A stretch of DNA of 64,000 nt, taken from the NCBI GenBank assembly GCA_007693595.1, contig REDI01000054.1, positions 24,439-88,438 of the forward strand, given 5' to 3'. The notes under the pieces were generated by a model, which made no database searches, was not told the origin of the DNA, and saw nothing but the letters and a program-made list of their open reading frames with translations. Made by a program: the position numbers and the translations under genes. Below are positions 46,211 to 53,705 of the stretch, piece by piece (positions within the stretch are counted from its first letter, which is position 1; each line of letters opens with the position of its first letter). Origin of the DNA: Deltaproteobacteria bacterium (GTDB lineage: Bacteria; Myxococcota_A; UBA796; GCA-2862545).

Positions 46211-48310
46211 TCAGAACAGGTCCGCGATCTGGTCGTAATATTCGCCGAAGTGCACGCGGTTGACCTGCTTGCCGTTCTTGTAGAGCTCGCGGGCGATCGC
46301 TTCGATCACGTGGGTCATCGAGACCGGCTCCTGCCGGTAGGCGGCCATGATGCAGGCGTTGATCGCGGCGTTGATGATGGCACCACCGGCGAGCACGAAG
46401 TTCTTCGCCATGTATTGGAGGTCGAGGTCATCGCCTCGGGGGGCGCCGGTTGGGATCGCCCGCTCCCAGAGCAGGTAGCGCTCTTGGGGGCCGGGCATCG
46501 GGAACTCGATGACCGCGCCGAAGCGACGGAGGAAGGCTTCGTCGATGTTTTCTTGAAGGTTGGTCGTGAGGATCGCGCAACCCTCGAAGCTCTCGAGGCG
46601 TTGAAGCAGGAAGCTGACCTCTTGGTTGGCGAAACGGTCCTGCGCTTGCTTGACTTCTCCTCGAGATCCGAAGAGGGAGTCGGCCTCGTCGAAGAGGATG
46701 ACGCTACCGCCGCCCTCTGCCGCATCGAAGATCTCCTTGAGGTTCTTCTCGGTCTCACCGACCCAGCGGCTGATGACACTCGAGAGGTCCACCTTGAAGA
46801 GATCGAGGCCCAGGGAGCCGGCGATGACCTCGGCGCACATGGTCTTACCCGTACCCGGTCCCCCCGAGAAGAGGACCTTCATGCCATACCCTCGGGCACG
46901 AACCTTCGAGGCTCCCCACTGGTGATAGACGGTCTCTTGCTGCGCGAGGTACTGGACGATGTGCTTGAGCTGGTACTGGATCTTATCACTCAAAATCAGG
47001 TCTTCCCACCGATACTTGGGCACGATCCGCTGTGCGAGCCCGCTGAACTCGGGCCGGGCAGCCTCACGACATGCGGCCCAGATCAGGTCGACGCGGGGTT
47101 CCCGACCACCCGCCTCGGCGCCAGCGCGATCCAAGACCCGCTCGATGGCTGTGCCGCCGACGCTGTAGAAGCGCTCAGCGATCTCGCTGGCGTTGCTGAC
47201 GTCCCAGCCTCGCCGGGCGAGCGCGCTGTGCCAGGCGGCGATCCGCTCGTCGTTGGTGGTTCGACCCACGCCCACCGTGACGTTTGGCCGATCGATGCCG
47301 AGCATGGTCGCGACCGCCTTTCGATCGTTTCCTCCCACGCAGACAGCGTAGGGGATGTTCGCCAAGGCGGTGCCGAGCTGCATCATCTGCTGGCGAACCT
47401 GAGGCTCTTCATCGGTGTCGGGGACGTTGATGAGGTAGGGAACCGCGCCGTCGAGTTGAAGGTCTCGGACCAGATCCCATGGTTGTTCCAGATAGTTTTT
47501 GCACCTGTCAATGTCGATCCGCACGAGCGGACGGTCGACGGCACGGGCGATCGCCATCGCGATGCCCTCGCGCACGCCGCTCGTGCCGTTGACGACCGCA
47601 ACGGTAATCGGGGAGTTGAGCGCGCCGCTGAGCTCCTGGAGGCGCTCCTGCGTGACCCGCGGGACGAAGGGGTGGCGGCTGGTGTCGATCCGGGTGGCAC
47701 CATCGGACAGCGGGGCGAGATCGGACTGAAGGATCCACCGAAGAAGTCGAGGTGCGGGGTGGAGGCGGCGGCTGGTGTGGGTGTCCATGCCGTCGGGCGG
47801 ATTGAGGAGGAGGAGCCGGTTGCGGATCAGGGGCGAGCCAGGAAGGAGACGACTCTGGAGCGAGAGGCGCTGTCGTCGCTCTTGGCGGAGCACTCGTGTG
47901 GCCAGGTCGACCGTGAGGTACGCTTGGTTGAGGTTATCGTTGAGGTACGCGAAGATCTTGCCGTACCCTGCACTGATCTCGGGGGCGAGCGACAAGAGGA
48001 TCAGGTCCATGTCGTCGCCGTCGAGGGCGAAGGAGCTGCGGAGCTGGCCGAACTTGCCGCCAGGGGCGTCGCGGTAGGCGGTCGAGGCTGCGATCGCGTC
48101 TTCGAGCCCGTCTGCACCGCCAGGATAGTCGATCTCGCCGTGGGCGCGCAGCAGGGCATCGACTTCATCGTCGGTGATGACCGATCCCCAGAACTGCCCC
48201 TTGGCACGCATGGCTGGACGTGCGCGCTGCCGCCGGACGGCGCGTAGGAGGAGGAGGTCGCTGCGCCGAAGGCGTCGCGCGATGTCACTAAAGGTGCTGC
48301 TGGTCGCCAT
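46211..48310 (-). CDS. eCIS-associated AAA+ ATPase (Afp15-like)
   Basis: The 699-residue protein has a long N-terminal region (about 1-440) with no clear motif and a C-terminal AAA+ module: Walker A GGPGTGKT near 481, Walker B VILFDEADS near 536, and an FLRRFGAVIEFP arginine-finger region near 615. ATPases of this layout accompany contractile injection systems (Afp15/Pvc15 type), where they are thought to aid assembly or loading. It lies on the opposite strand to the structural operon and about 113 bp after the DUF4157 gene in the direction of transcription. Confidence 0.87.
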   Translation of the reverse strand: MATSSTFSDIARRLRRSDLLLLRAVRRQRARPAMRAKGQFWGSVITDDEVDALLRAHGEIDYPGGADGLEDAIAASTAYRDAPGGKFGQLRSSFALDGDDMDLILLSLAPEISAGYGKIFAYLNDNLNQAYLTVDLATRVLRQERRQRLSLQSRLLPGSPLIRNRLLLLNPPDGMDTHTSRRLHPAPRLLRWILQSDLAPLSDGATRIDTSRHPFVPRVTQERLQELSGALNSPITVAVVNGTSGVREGIAMAIARAVDRPLVRIDIDRCKNYLEQPWDLVRDLQLDGAVPYLINVPDTDEEPQVRQQMMQLGTALANIPYAVCVGGNDRKAVATMLGIDRPNVTVGVGRTTNDERIAAWHSALARRGWDVSNASEIAERFYSVGGTAIERVLDRAGAEAGGREPRVDLIWAACREAARPEFSGLAQRIVPKYRWEDLILSDKIQYQLKHIVQYLAQQETVYHQWGASKVRARGYGMKVLFSGGPGTGKTMCAEVIAGSLGLDLFKVDLSSVISRWVGETEKNLKEIFDAAEGGGSVILFDEADSLFGSRGEVKQAQDRFANQEVSFLLQRLESFEGCAILTTNLQENIDEAFLRRFGAVIEFPMPGPQERYLLWERAIPTGAPRGDDLDLQYMAKNFVLAGGAIINAAINACIMAAYRQEPVSMTHVIEAIARELYKNGKQVNRVHFGEYYDQIADLF

Positions 48311-48423
48311 AGCTGCTCCACGGCGGCCCCCATGTCAGGGCCGGCTGCGCCATCTTAGCAGCCTCGGGGCCGCGGGCTCGCCCAGACGCCGTGGACGTGA
48401 CGGGTTGAGCGCCTGAGGGTCCG

Positions 48424-49038
48424 CTAGACGAATCCGACCGAACGCCCCTGAAGGGTGCTCGCCAGCCCCTTTGACGCCAAGTCGGCCACGATCTCATCGG
48501 CGAGTTCTTCGGCGATAGACCACTGGGATCGGCCCGAGGCGAGGAGTTGACCTAAGGCGGCCGCGGCGGGGTCCTCCGCACCGCCACCCCTTGAAGCGCC
48601 TGTGGACGACTTCTCGCGCCGCTGAACGTAGGAGGTCACGTCGGACTCGGAGCGGAAGGTCTTGTTCTCGACCTCGCGCAGGAGGGTGGAGAAGTCTTCG
48701 CCCGTCTCGGAGCGGTGAAGGACCATGCGCTCGATGGCGCGTGAGGCTTTCTCTTCAGCGTCGTAGTAGGACTGGGCCGCCCCGTCGCCCCCCGAGTTGA
48801 GCTGGTGGTGGCGCTCGTGGGCGTAGAGAGCTTGGTCTTCGGCCTTGGACTCATCGAAGTCTTCGGCGACGAAGATCTCGCGGTCCATCGTGAAGGCGCG
48901 CGCGCCGAGAGTTCGCAGGGCGGCGGTCGCCGCGGGGCCGGTGTAGACCGTTCCGCCACCTTGGATCTGCCGACGGTAGAGACCGCCTTGGCTGCGCTTC
49001 GACAAGCGGGCGAGCACGGAGCTAGTATGCTTGGACAT
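48424..49038 (-). CDS. eCIS-associated DUF4157 protein with HExxH-like motif
   Basis: The 204-residue product begins MSKHTSSVLARLSKRS, with GGAGGTCTG just upstream; the frame continues upstream only as the shadow of hutF. TGPAATAALRTLGARAFTMDREIFVAED followed by YAHERHHQ matches the DUF4157 pattern that is strongly associated with eCIS loci. HERHH has the form of a zinc-metalloprotease HExxH site. The C-terminal part is acidic and helical. DUF4157 domains are usually parts of larger toxin proteins or effector carriers; here the protein is short. It is divergent from hutF, with 27 bp between starts. Confidence 0.85.
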   Translation of the reverse strand: MSKHTSSVLARLSKRSQGGLYRRQIQGGGTVYTGPAATAALRTLGARAFTMDREIFVAEDFDESKAEDQALYAHERHHQLNSGGDGAAQSYYDAEEKASRAIERMVLHRSETGEDFSTLLREVENKTFRSESDVTSYVQRREKSSTGASRGGGAEDPAAAALGQLLASGRSQWSIAEELADEIVADLASKGLASTLQGRSVGFV

Positions 49039-49065
49039 CAGACCTCCAAAGAATAAGGATGGAGC

Positions 49066-50430
49066 ATGATTCACCTGCAGCCATCCTGGGCTTGGACGCC
49101 AGAGGGCGTACTCCAAGACCCCATCGTCTCGATCGACGACGGCTTCATTGTACGTTGTTCTGCGGCCGAGCGCTACCCCCCAGTCCATCTTGAGCGCCTT
49201 CCGGGTCGCTTGCTCATGCCCGGCTTTGTCGATGCGCACTCTCACGCCTTTCAGCGCGCCTTTCGTGGCTGGGTTCAGGGGCGGGGTCAGAGCCACGACG
49301 ACTTCTGGAGCTGGCGCCGCGCCATGTATGGCGTCGCGAATCGGCTGAGCCCCGAGGGGGTCTATGCGGTCTCCCGTCTCGCCTTCCTGGAGCTTGTCGA
49401 AGCGGGGGTCACCGAAGTGGGCGAGTTTCACTACTTGCACCATCAGCCGAGCGGGCAGCCTTACGAAGATCCCGAAGAGCTCTCGGCGCGGGTCCTCGAG
49501 GCGGCGAGCTCGGTGGGGATCCGGATCACGCTGCTTTACGTGGTTTATGGCCGGGGCGGTATCGGCCGTGAGCTCTCCCCGGAGCAGCGGCGGTTCGCGA
49601 GTCGCGATCCGGAGCAGGCTCTCCAGGCGGTGGAGCGTCTACGGCGTCGTGGTCCCGCCCAGGCCCGCATCGGGCTCGCACCCCACTCGGTTCGCGCCAT
49701 TCCGCCGTCTTGGTGGCCCGAGTTCGCGAGCTTCGATGGCGTGGTGCACGTCCACACCTCCGAGCAACCCGTCGAGGTGCAAGACTGCCTCTCCGAAGTC
49801 GGCATGACCCCGATCGAGCTCCTGGCGCACCACGGCTTGTTGGGCCCATCCTTCACCGCGGTCCACCTCACGCACCCGCGCGGCCGGGATCTGGAGCTGA
49901 TGCGAGGTCGTAGCTCCAACCTGGCGGTGTGCCCCTCAACGGAGCTCGACCTTGGCGATGGCTTCCTTCCGCTCGAGGCACGACGGGGCATCCACTTGTG
50001 CGTCGGAAGCGACAGTCACGCGCGCACCGATCCGTTCGAAGAGATCCGAGCGCTCGAGTTGCACGCGCGCGCCCTCGGGGGGGTTCGCAACGTGATGAGC
50101 CCCATCGACGATGGCCCTGAGTCCCTGGCGGCCGCGCTCCTCCGCATCGGTTCCGCAGGAGGGGCTCGGGCCCTCGGCGCGCCCGCTCCGGCCATCGCCG
50201 TGGGGCACGCGGCGGATCTGGTGGCGATCGACCTTCGAAGACCCGCAGCCCTCGGTAGCCCCCCTCTGACCGCTGCCGCCTTCTCGGCCACTCGCGAGTG
50301 GGTCGACGCGGTCTGGGTGGGGGGGCGGCAGGTGGTACGCGACGGTCGGCACGAGCACCGTGACGCGATCTGTGCAGCGGCCGTCGGCTGGCTCGGGGTG
50401 CCTGACCTTCGGGCCTCGTCGGAGCCCTGA
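49066..50430 (+). CDS. hutF: Formimidoylglutamate deiminase
   Basis: The 454-residue amidohydrolase has DAHSHAFQRAFRGW near residue 56, GEFHYLHH near 122, a histidine in VHVHTSEQ near 227 and VGSDSHARTDPFEEIR near 314. These are HutF-type sequences, used to convert N-formimino-L-glutamate to N-formyl-L-glutamate in histidine degradation. AAGGA lies 6 nt before the ATG. No other hut genes are in the window, and it is inserted between eCIS accessory genes, divergent from the DUF4157 gene. It ends 28 bp from the convergent deacetylase. Confidence 0.9.
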   Translation: MIHLQPSWAWTPEGVLQDPIVSIDDGFIVRCSAAERYPPVHLERLPGRLLMPGFVDAHSHAFQRAFRGWVQGRGQSHDDFWSWRRAMYGVANRLSPEGVYAVSRLAFLELVEAGVTEVGEFHYLHHQPSGQPYEDPEELSARVLEAASSVGIRITLLYVVYGRGGIGRELSPEQRRFASRDPEQALQAVERLRRRGPAQARIGLAPHSVRAIPPSWWPEFASFDGVVHVHTSEQPVEVQDCLSEVGMTPIELLAHHGLLGPSFTAVHLTHPRGRDLELMRGRSSNLAVCPSTELDLGDGFLPLEARRGIHLCVGSDSHARTDPFEEIRALELHARALGGVRNVMSPIDDGPESLAAALLRIGSAGGARALGAPAPAIAVGHAADLVAIDLRRPAALGSPPLTAAAFSATREWVDAVWVGGRQVVRDGRHEHRDAICAAAVGWLGVPDLRASSEP

Positions 50431-50458
50431 GCAAGACCCGCTGAACTGCGACCGCCCG

Positions 50459-51589
50459 TCAGCTGCAGCGCGCGATGATCAGCCGCTCGAGCAGGTCGAC
50501 GGCCCGGTGCAGATCGGCCTCGGCGATCCATTCATCGGCGCGATGGGCGACCTCGATTCGGCCCGGCCCGAAGACAAGCGGCGCGGTGCCGAGCGCGGCG
50601 AGGTTCCCACCATCGGTGGCGAAGCCCGCGGCCCCCGAGCGAGCCTGACCGACGTAGCGGAGCAGGAGCTTCTCGAGCGGGGTGCCGACGGGTGTGAGTA
50701 GAGGCCTGATGCCGTGCTTTCGGTGAACCTTGAAGGTCCACGGCCCGTCGATGGCCCGGAGCTCGTCGGAGATCCGCTCGATCAGCATGGCCTCATCGTC
50801 GCCAGGGAGGGGTCGGAAGCCGACCTCGAGGGTGCAGTGGTCCGGCACGATGTTCACAGCGGTCCCACCGTGGATGCAGCCGGCATTCAGGGCGACCCAG
50901 GGGCGCTCGACCTCGGGGAGGTCCCCCCGAGGGGTTCCGCGGAGGTGGTCGGCTAGGGCACGGAGTCGGAACACGGCCTCCGCCGCGCCTTCGATGGCGT
51001 TGTGGCCGAGATCGGGCCGGCTGGAGTGGGCCGCGGCGCCGAAGACCTCGACCGAAAGAGCGGTGTGGCCCGCGTGCATGCGGTGCACCTCGAAGCCGGT
51101 CGGCTCGCCGATCACGCACGCGCTCGGCACGGGTCGCCTCTGGGGGTTCCAGCGCCGCGCGAGCTCCGCGCTGCCGAGGCACCCTACCTCTTCGTCGTAG
51201 GTCAGGATGAAGAGCAGCTCCTTCTGAAGGGAGCCCCGGTCGATGAGGCGGGCAGCAGCGAGGCCAGCGGCGAGGAAGCCCTTCATGTCGGCGGTGCCGC
51301 GACCGATCAACCGCTCGCCCCGGCGGGTCAACGCGAAGGGGTCGCACGTCCAGGGCTGGCCTTCGGTCGGGACGACGTCCATGTGCCCCGAGAGGATGAG
51401 GCCGTCGGTGCCCATGGGGCCTGCAGACGCGATGACGTTGTGTTTGCCTGGCTGGTGAGGGTCGGCCACCACCTCGGTGTGAAAGCCCAGGTGGTCGAAG
51501 TGATCAGCGATGCATTCCGCCAAGGGCGCGATGGGTCGGTCGGAGACGCTCGGGTACGAGACGAACTCTTCGAGCAGCTCAACCACCAC
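50459..51589 (-). CDS. M20-family acetylornithine deacetylase-like amidohydrolase
   Basis: The 376-residue protein shows the M20 zinc-enzyme motifs: LSGHMDVVP near residue 63, GRGTADMKG near 96, TYDEEVGC near 126, IGEPTG near 155, and a C-terminal FATDGGNLAALG segment. It matches ArgE-type acetylornithine deacetylases, with succinyl-diaminopimelate desuccinylase as the main alternative. The start is a GTG at 51589 or 51586, which overlaps the end of the upstream eCIS-linked gene, so the two are likely co-translated. Upstream extension of the frame is a shadow of that gene. Confidence 0.88.
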   Translation of the reverse strand: MVVELLEEFVSYPSVSDRPIAPLAECIADHFDHLGFHTEVVADPHQPGKHNVIASAGPMGTDGLILSGHMDVVPTEGQPWTCDPFALTRRGERLIGRGTADMKGFLAAGLAAARLIDRGSLQKELLFILTYDEEVGCLGSAELARRWNPQRRPVPSACVIGEPTGFEVHRMHAGHTALSVEVFGAAAHSSRPDLGHNAIEGAAEAVFRLRALADHLRGTPRGDLPEVERPWVALNAGCIHGGTAVNIVPDHCTLEVGFRPLPGDDEAMLIERISDELRAIDGPWTFKVHRKHGIRPLLTPVGTPLEKLLLRYVGQARSGAAGFATDGGNLAALGTAPLVFGPGRIEVAHRADEWIAEADLHRAVDLLERLIIARCS

Positions 51590-52271
51590 CGTCAGGCGCC
51601 CCCTCTTCTTCTTCCTCTTCTTCTTCGAGGGTCCACCAGGGGTCGGCGATGCGTCGCTTGACCGGCTGGTCCTTGAAGTCGGTGCTGTTCGCTTGGATCT
51701 CGTCGGCCTTCTGCTGCAGCTCGACGGGAACGTCGCGCGGAGCGCAGGCTTGGTGGGGGTCGACCTCGGCCGTGATGGGAGCCCCGTCTTCTTCGGGGCC
51801 GAGCTCCTTGGCGCCCGTCTGCTTGCCGACGGCCTCGAAGGCCCGGCGCTCCGCTTCTTGGGCGCGCTCGAGCAGCTGCATTCCTCGGCCGAGCGAGCCC
51901 TGACACATCTGGAAGGCCGCCATCTCGTAGAGCTTGGCGGACTCCCGCCATCGCATGGGCTCGGGCTTGTTGACATCGGACTTGTGTTGGTCGGCGATCT
52001 CCTTCCAGTGGCTCCGCATCTCGTGCTCACCCATGTGCTGTTCGCGCAGCTGCGCTTCGCGGATGGCGCCGAGCCGGGTATTCATATGTTCGAGCAGCTC
52101 ATCGCGCGTGGCGTTGCCCTGCTGGATCCGGCGCTGGAGCTCATCGTTTCCGAGCGCTTGGCCGATCTTGAGCGCGCTGCTCGAAGCCTGTGCCGAGACC
52201 GACGCCGACGCCTGCCCCGTGCCCTGCCCTTGTTCGCCCTTCTTTGGGCCCTTCTTTTCTGAACCGCGCAT
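51579..52271 (-). CDS. eCIS-linked accessory protein, unknown family
   Basis: The 230-residue protein is soluble and mostly helical, with a Lys/Gly/Ser-rich N-terminus followed by ALKIGQALGNDELQRRIQQG, the A-x-x-x-x-GNxxLQ pattern that often appears in eCIS-associated proteins. The C-terminus has a run of glutamates and ends DGGG. It contains few cysteines and no membrane segment. It is divergent from the structural operon (134 bp to the first candidate start at 52406) and overlaps the M20 gene. A loading-adaptor or cargo-like role is possible but unproven. Confidence 0.7.
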   Translation of the reverse strand: MRGSEKKGPKKGEQGQGTGQASASVSAQASSSALKIGQALGNDELQRRIQQGNATRDELLEHMNTRLGAIREAQLREQHMGEHEMRSHWKEIADQHKSDVNKPEPMRWRESAKLYEMAAFQMCQGSLGRGMQLLERAQEAERRAFEAVGKQTGAKELGPEEDGAPITAEVDPHQACAPRDVPVELQQKADEIQANSTDFKDQPVKRRIADPWWTLEEEEEEEEGAPDGGG

Positions 52272-52405
52272 GATGCATGGATAGCACGTTCCTTCCGGGT
52301 TCGCGCGACCTGAACTCCAGCTCTGGGAAAGAAAGTTGATCGAACACTTGATCTTCAGGCCGATCGCTGTGCAGGATCCCGGTCCGCACAGATGAGGAGT
52401 CGACC
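52272..52405. promoter_or_regulatory. Divergent control region of the eCIS structural operon with TTGATC repeats
   Basis: The spacer between the minus-strand accessory gene and the plus-strand structural operon carries two TTGATC hexamers at 52336-52341 and 52348-52353, 12 bp apart. They are the only obvious repeat in the region and could be a protein binding site or -35 elements. No good -10 box follows at standard spacing, so no promoter is assigned. Confidence 0.35.
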
Positions 52406-52501
52406 ATCACGGTCCACGAACACCATCACCGCTCCAAGCGATCCTTCCCCGGCGAGCGCGTCGCCACGGCAGCGCACTGCACGCGTCAGCTCGCGCGGGA
52501 C

Positions 52502-52876
52502 GTGGAACGTCCCATCTTCGAGGGCCTCTACAAGGCGACCGTCGAGCTGCGCGAGACGCGCGAGCGACCTCCCCGAGGCATGGTCGAGCCCGAGCCGAAC
52601 GCGCCCCTACTCATCCGGATCGTCCGCGACCCCTACGAAGAGGTCCCCCGCGGCCCCCGGCGCAAGAAACTTTACGATCCGATCCGTCTCGGGGGCCGGG
52701 AGCGCGAGCAGCGGGAGCCCCCCGCGCGCGATGCCCGCGCCCATCGTGGAGAACCCACGGTTGGCAACCCCCTCAAGACCCTCGAGTTGCATCCCGTGCC
52801 GCTCGCCCCACCGCCTCCCGTCGACGAGTGGCTAGCCTCCCGCGGCACCAGTATGGAGTCGGAATGGAACGCGTAG
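52502..52876 (+). CDS. Small eCIS operon leader protein, family unknown
   Basis: The conventional start is a GTG at 52502, giving 124 residues: an Arg/Glu-rich amphipathic N-terminus (KATVELRETRERPPRG) and a Pro-rich tail (PVPLAPPPPVDEWLASRG). The open frame continues upstream to 52352 with high GC at third positions. GAGGAG (52394-52399) sits 6 nt before an in-frame ATC at 52406, which would add 32 residues with a His-rich start (TVHEHHHRSKR). A CTG at 52367 is a third possibility. It overlaps the DUF4255 gene by 13 nt. No known domain. Confidence 0.65.
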   Translation: MERPIFEGLYKATVELRETRERPPRGMVEPEPNAPLLIRIVRDPYEEVPRGPRRKKLYDPIRLGGREREQREPPARDARAHRGEPTVGNPLKTLELHPVPLAPPPPVDEWLASRGTSMESEWNA

Positions 52877-53700
52877 CGCCCGAAGGATTGCTCATCGGCC
52901 CCAACCAGGCCGACAACACCATCGGTGAGGTCACCGAGGCGGTGCAGCGCTATCTCCTCGATGGTTGGCCCGATGACGTGCCTCCGCCCCGCATCGAAGA
53001 AGACCTCTCCTTCGTTCCCAAGGACCGCGAAGAGGTCATCTACATCTACATGTATCGGCTCTCGCAGAACGAAGCGCTCCGAAACGCCAAGCGATACCGC
53101 ACCACGCCCTTCTCGGTTCCCAACGAAGAGAATCCAGAAGACTCCAAGCTTTATTACGAGTGGCCGCCGCTGTATCTTGACCTCTACTACATGATCTGTG
53201 TGCACTCCAAGTTCCGCAGCGACGCGGAGCGGCTCGTCGGCTGGGTGCTGATGAGGCTTCACCATGCCACTCACTTGTTGTATCGTCCTCGCCGCTACAT
53301 CTTGCCCGACGGCAGTGCGGTCGATGCGGCCGGCAACGACTGGTCGATCGACAACACCGGCGAAGACGTCATCATGGAGAAGGTCGCCCTCTCGCTCGTC
53401 GATGACTTCACGGTCGGAGATGCCATCAACTTTTTTACAATTCAGGAGGCGCCCTATCGACCCTTTATCACGTACCAAGCCCGGTGCGCGATCCGGGGCC
53501 CGCTCATCGCGGCGCCGCCCAGCACAGTTCGGACGAACAGGCTCGAATCCATGGAGTCTGGTCCTCCATCCACGGATCGTCCCAATGGCCGCGTAGGTGG
53601 CCGGATGGCGATGAATCCGTCTTCAACAAGGCAGAACAAGATTGGTCCGAAGGGGTACGGTGTCCGTCCCTCTGACGACTCTTCAAACAACGAAGGATAG
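52864..53700 (+). CDS. DUF4255 protein (eCIS tail terminator, Afp16/Pvc16-like)
   Basis: The 278-residue protein matches the DUF4255 family that caps the tube and sheath of contractile injection systems. ADNTIGEVTEAVQRYL, PPLYLDLYYMICVHSKFRSDAER and GWVLMRLHHATHLL are typical. The C-terminal ~65 residues are polar and disordered, rich in Ser, Pro and Arg, and exceed the usual family length. GGAG lies 5 nt before the ATG at 52864, and the start overlaps the previous gene. It is followed by sheath 1 after only 5 nt. Confidence 0.87.
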   Translation: MERVAPEGLLIGPNQADNTIGEVTEAVQRYLLDGWPDDVPPPRIEEDLSFVPKDREEVIYIYMYRLSQNEALRNAKRYRTTPFSVPNEENPEDSKLYYEWPPLYLDLYYMICVHSKFRSDAERLVGWVLMRLHHATHLLYRPRRYILPDGSAVDAAGNDWSIDNTGEDVIMEKVALSLVDDFTVGDAINFFTIQEAPYRPFITYQARCAIRGPLIAAPPSTVRTNRLESMESGPPSTDRPNGRVGGRMAMNPSSTRQNKIGPKGYGVRPSDDSSNNEG

Positions 53701-53705
53701 TAACA

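Noticed and set aside
52392..52835. An ATG-started frame MRSRPSRSTN in the eCIS leader region
   Set aside because: It is Ser/Pro/Arg-rich with mixed third-position GC, while the overlapping frame with the KATVELRE segment has the coding pattern.
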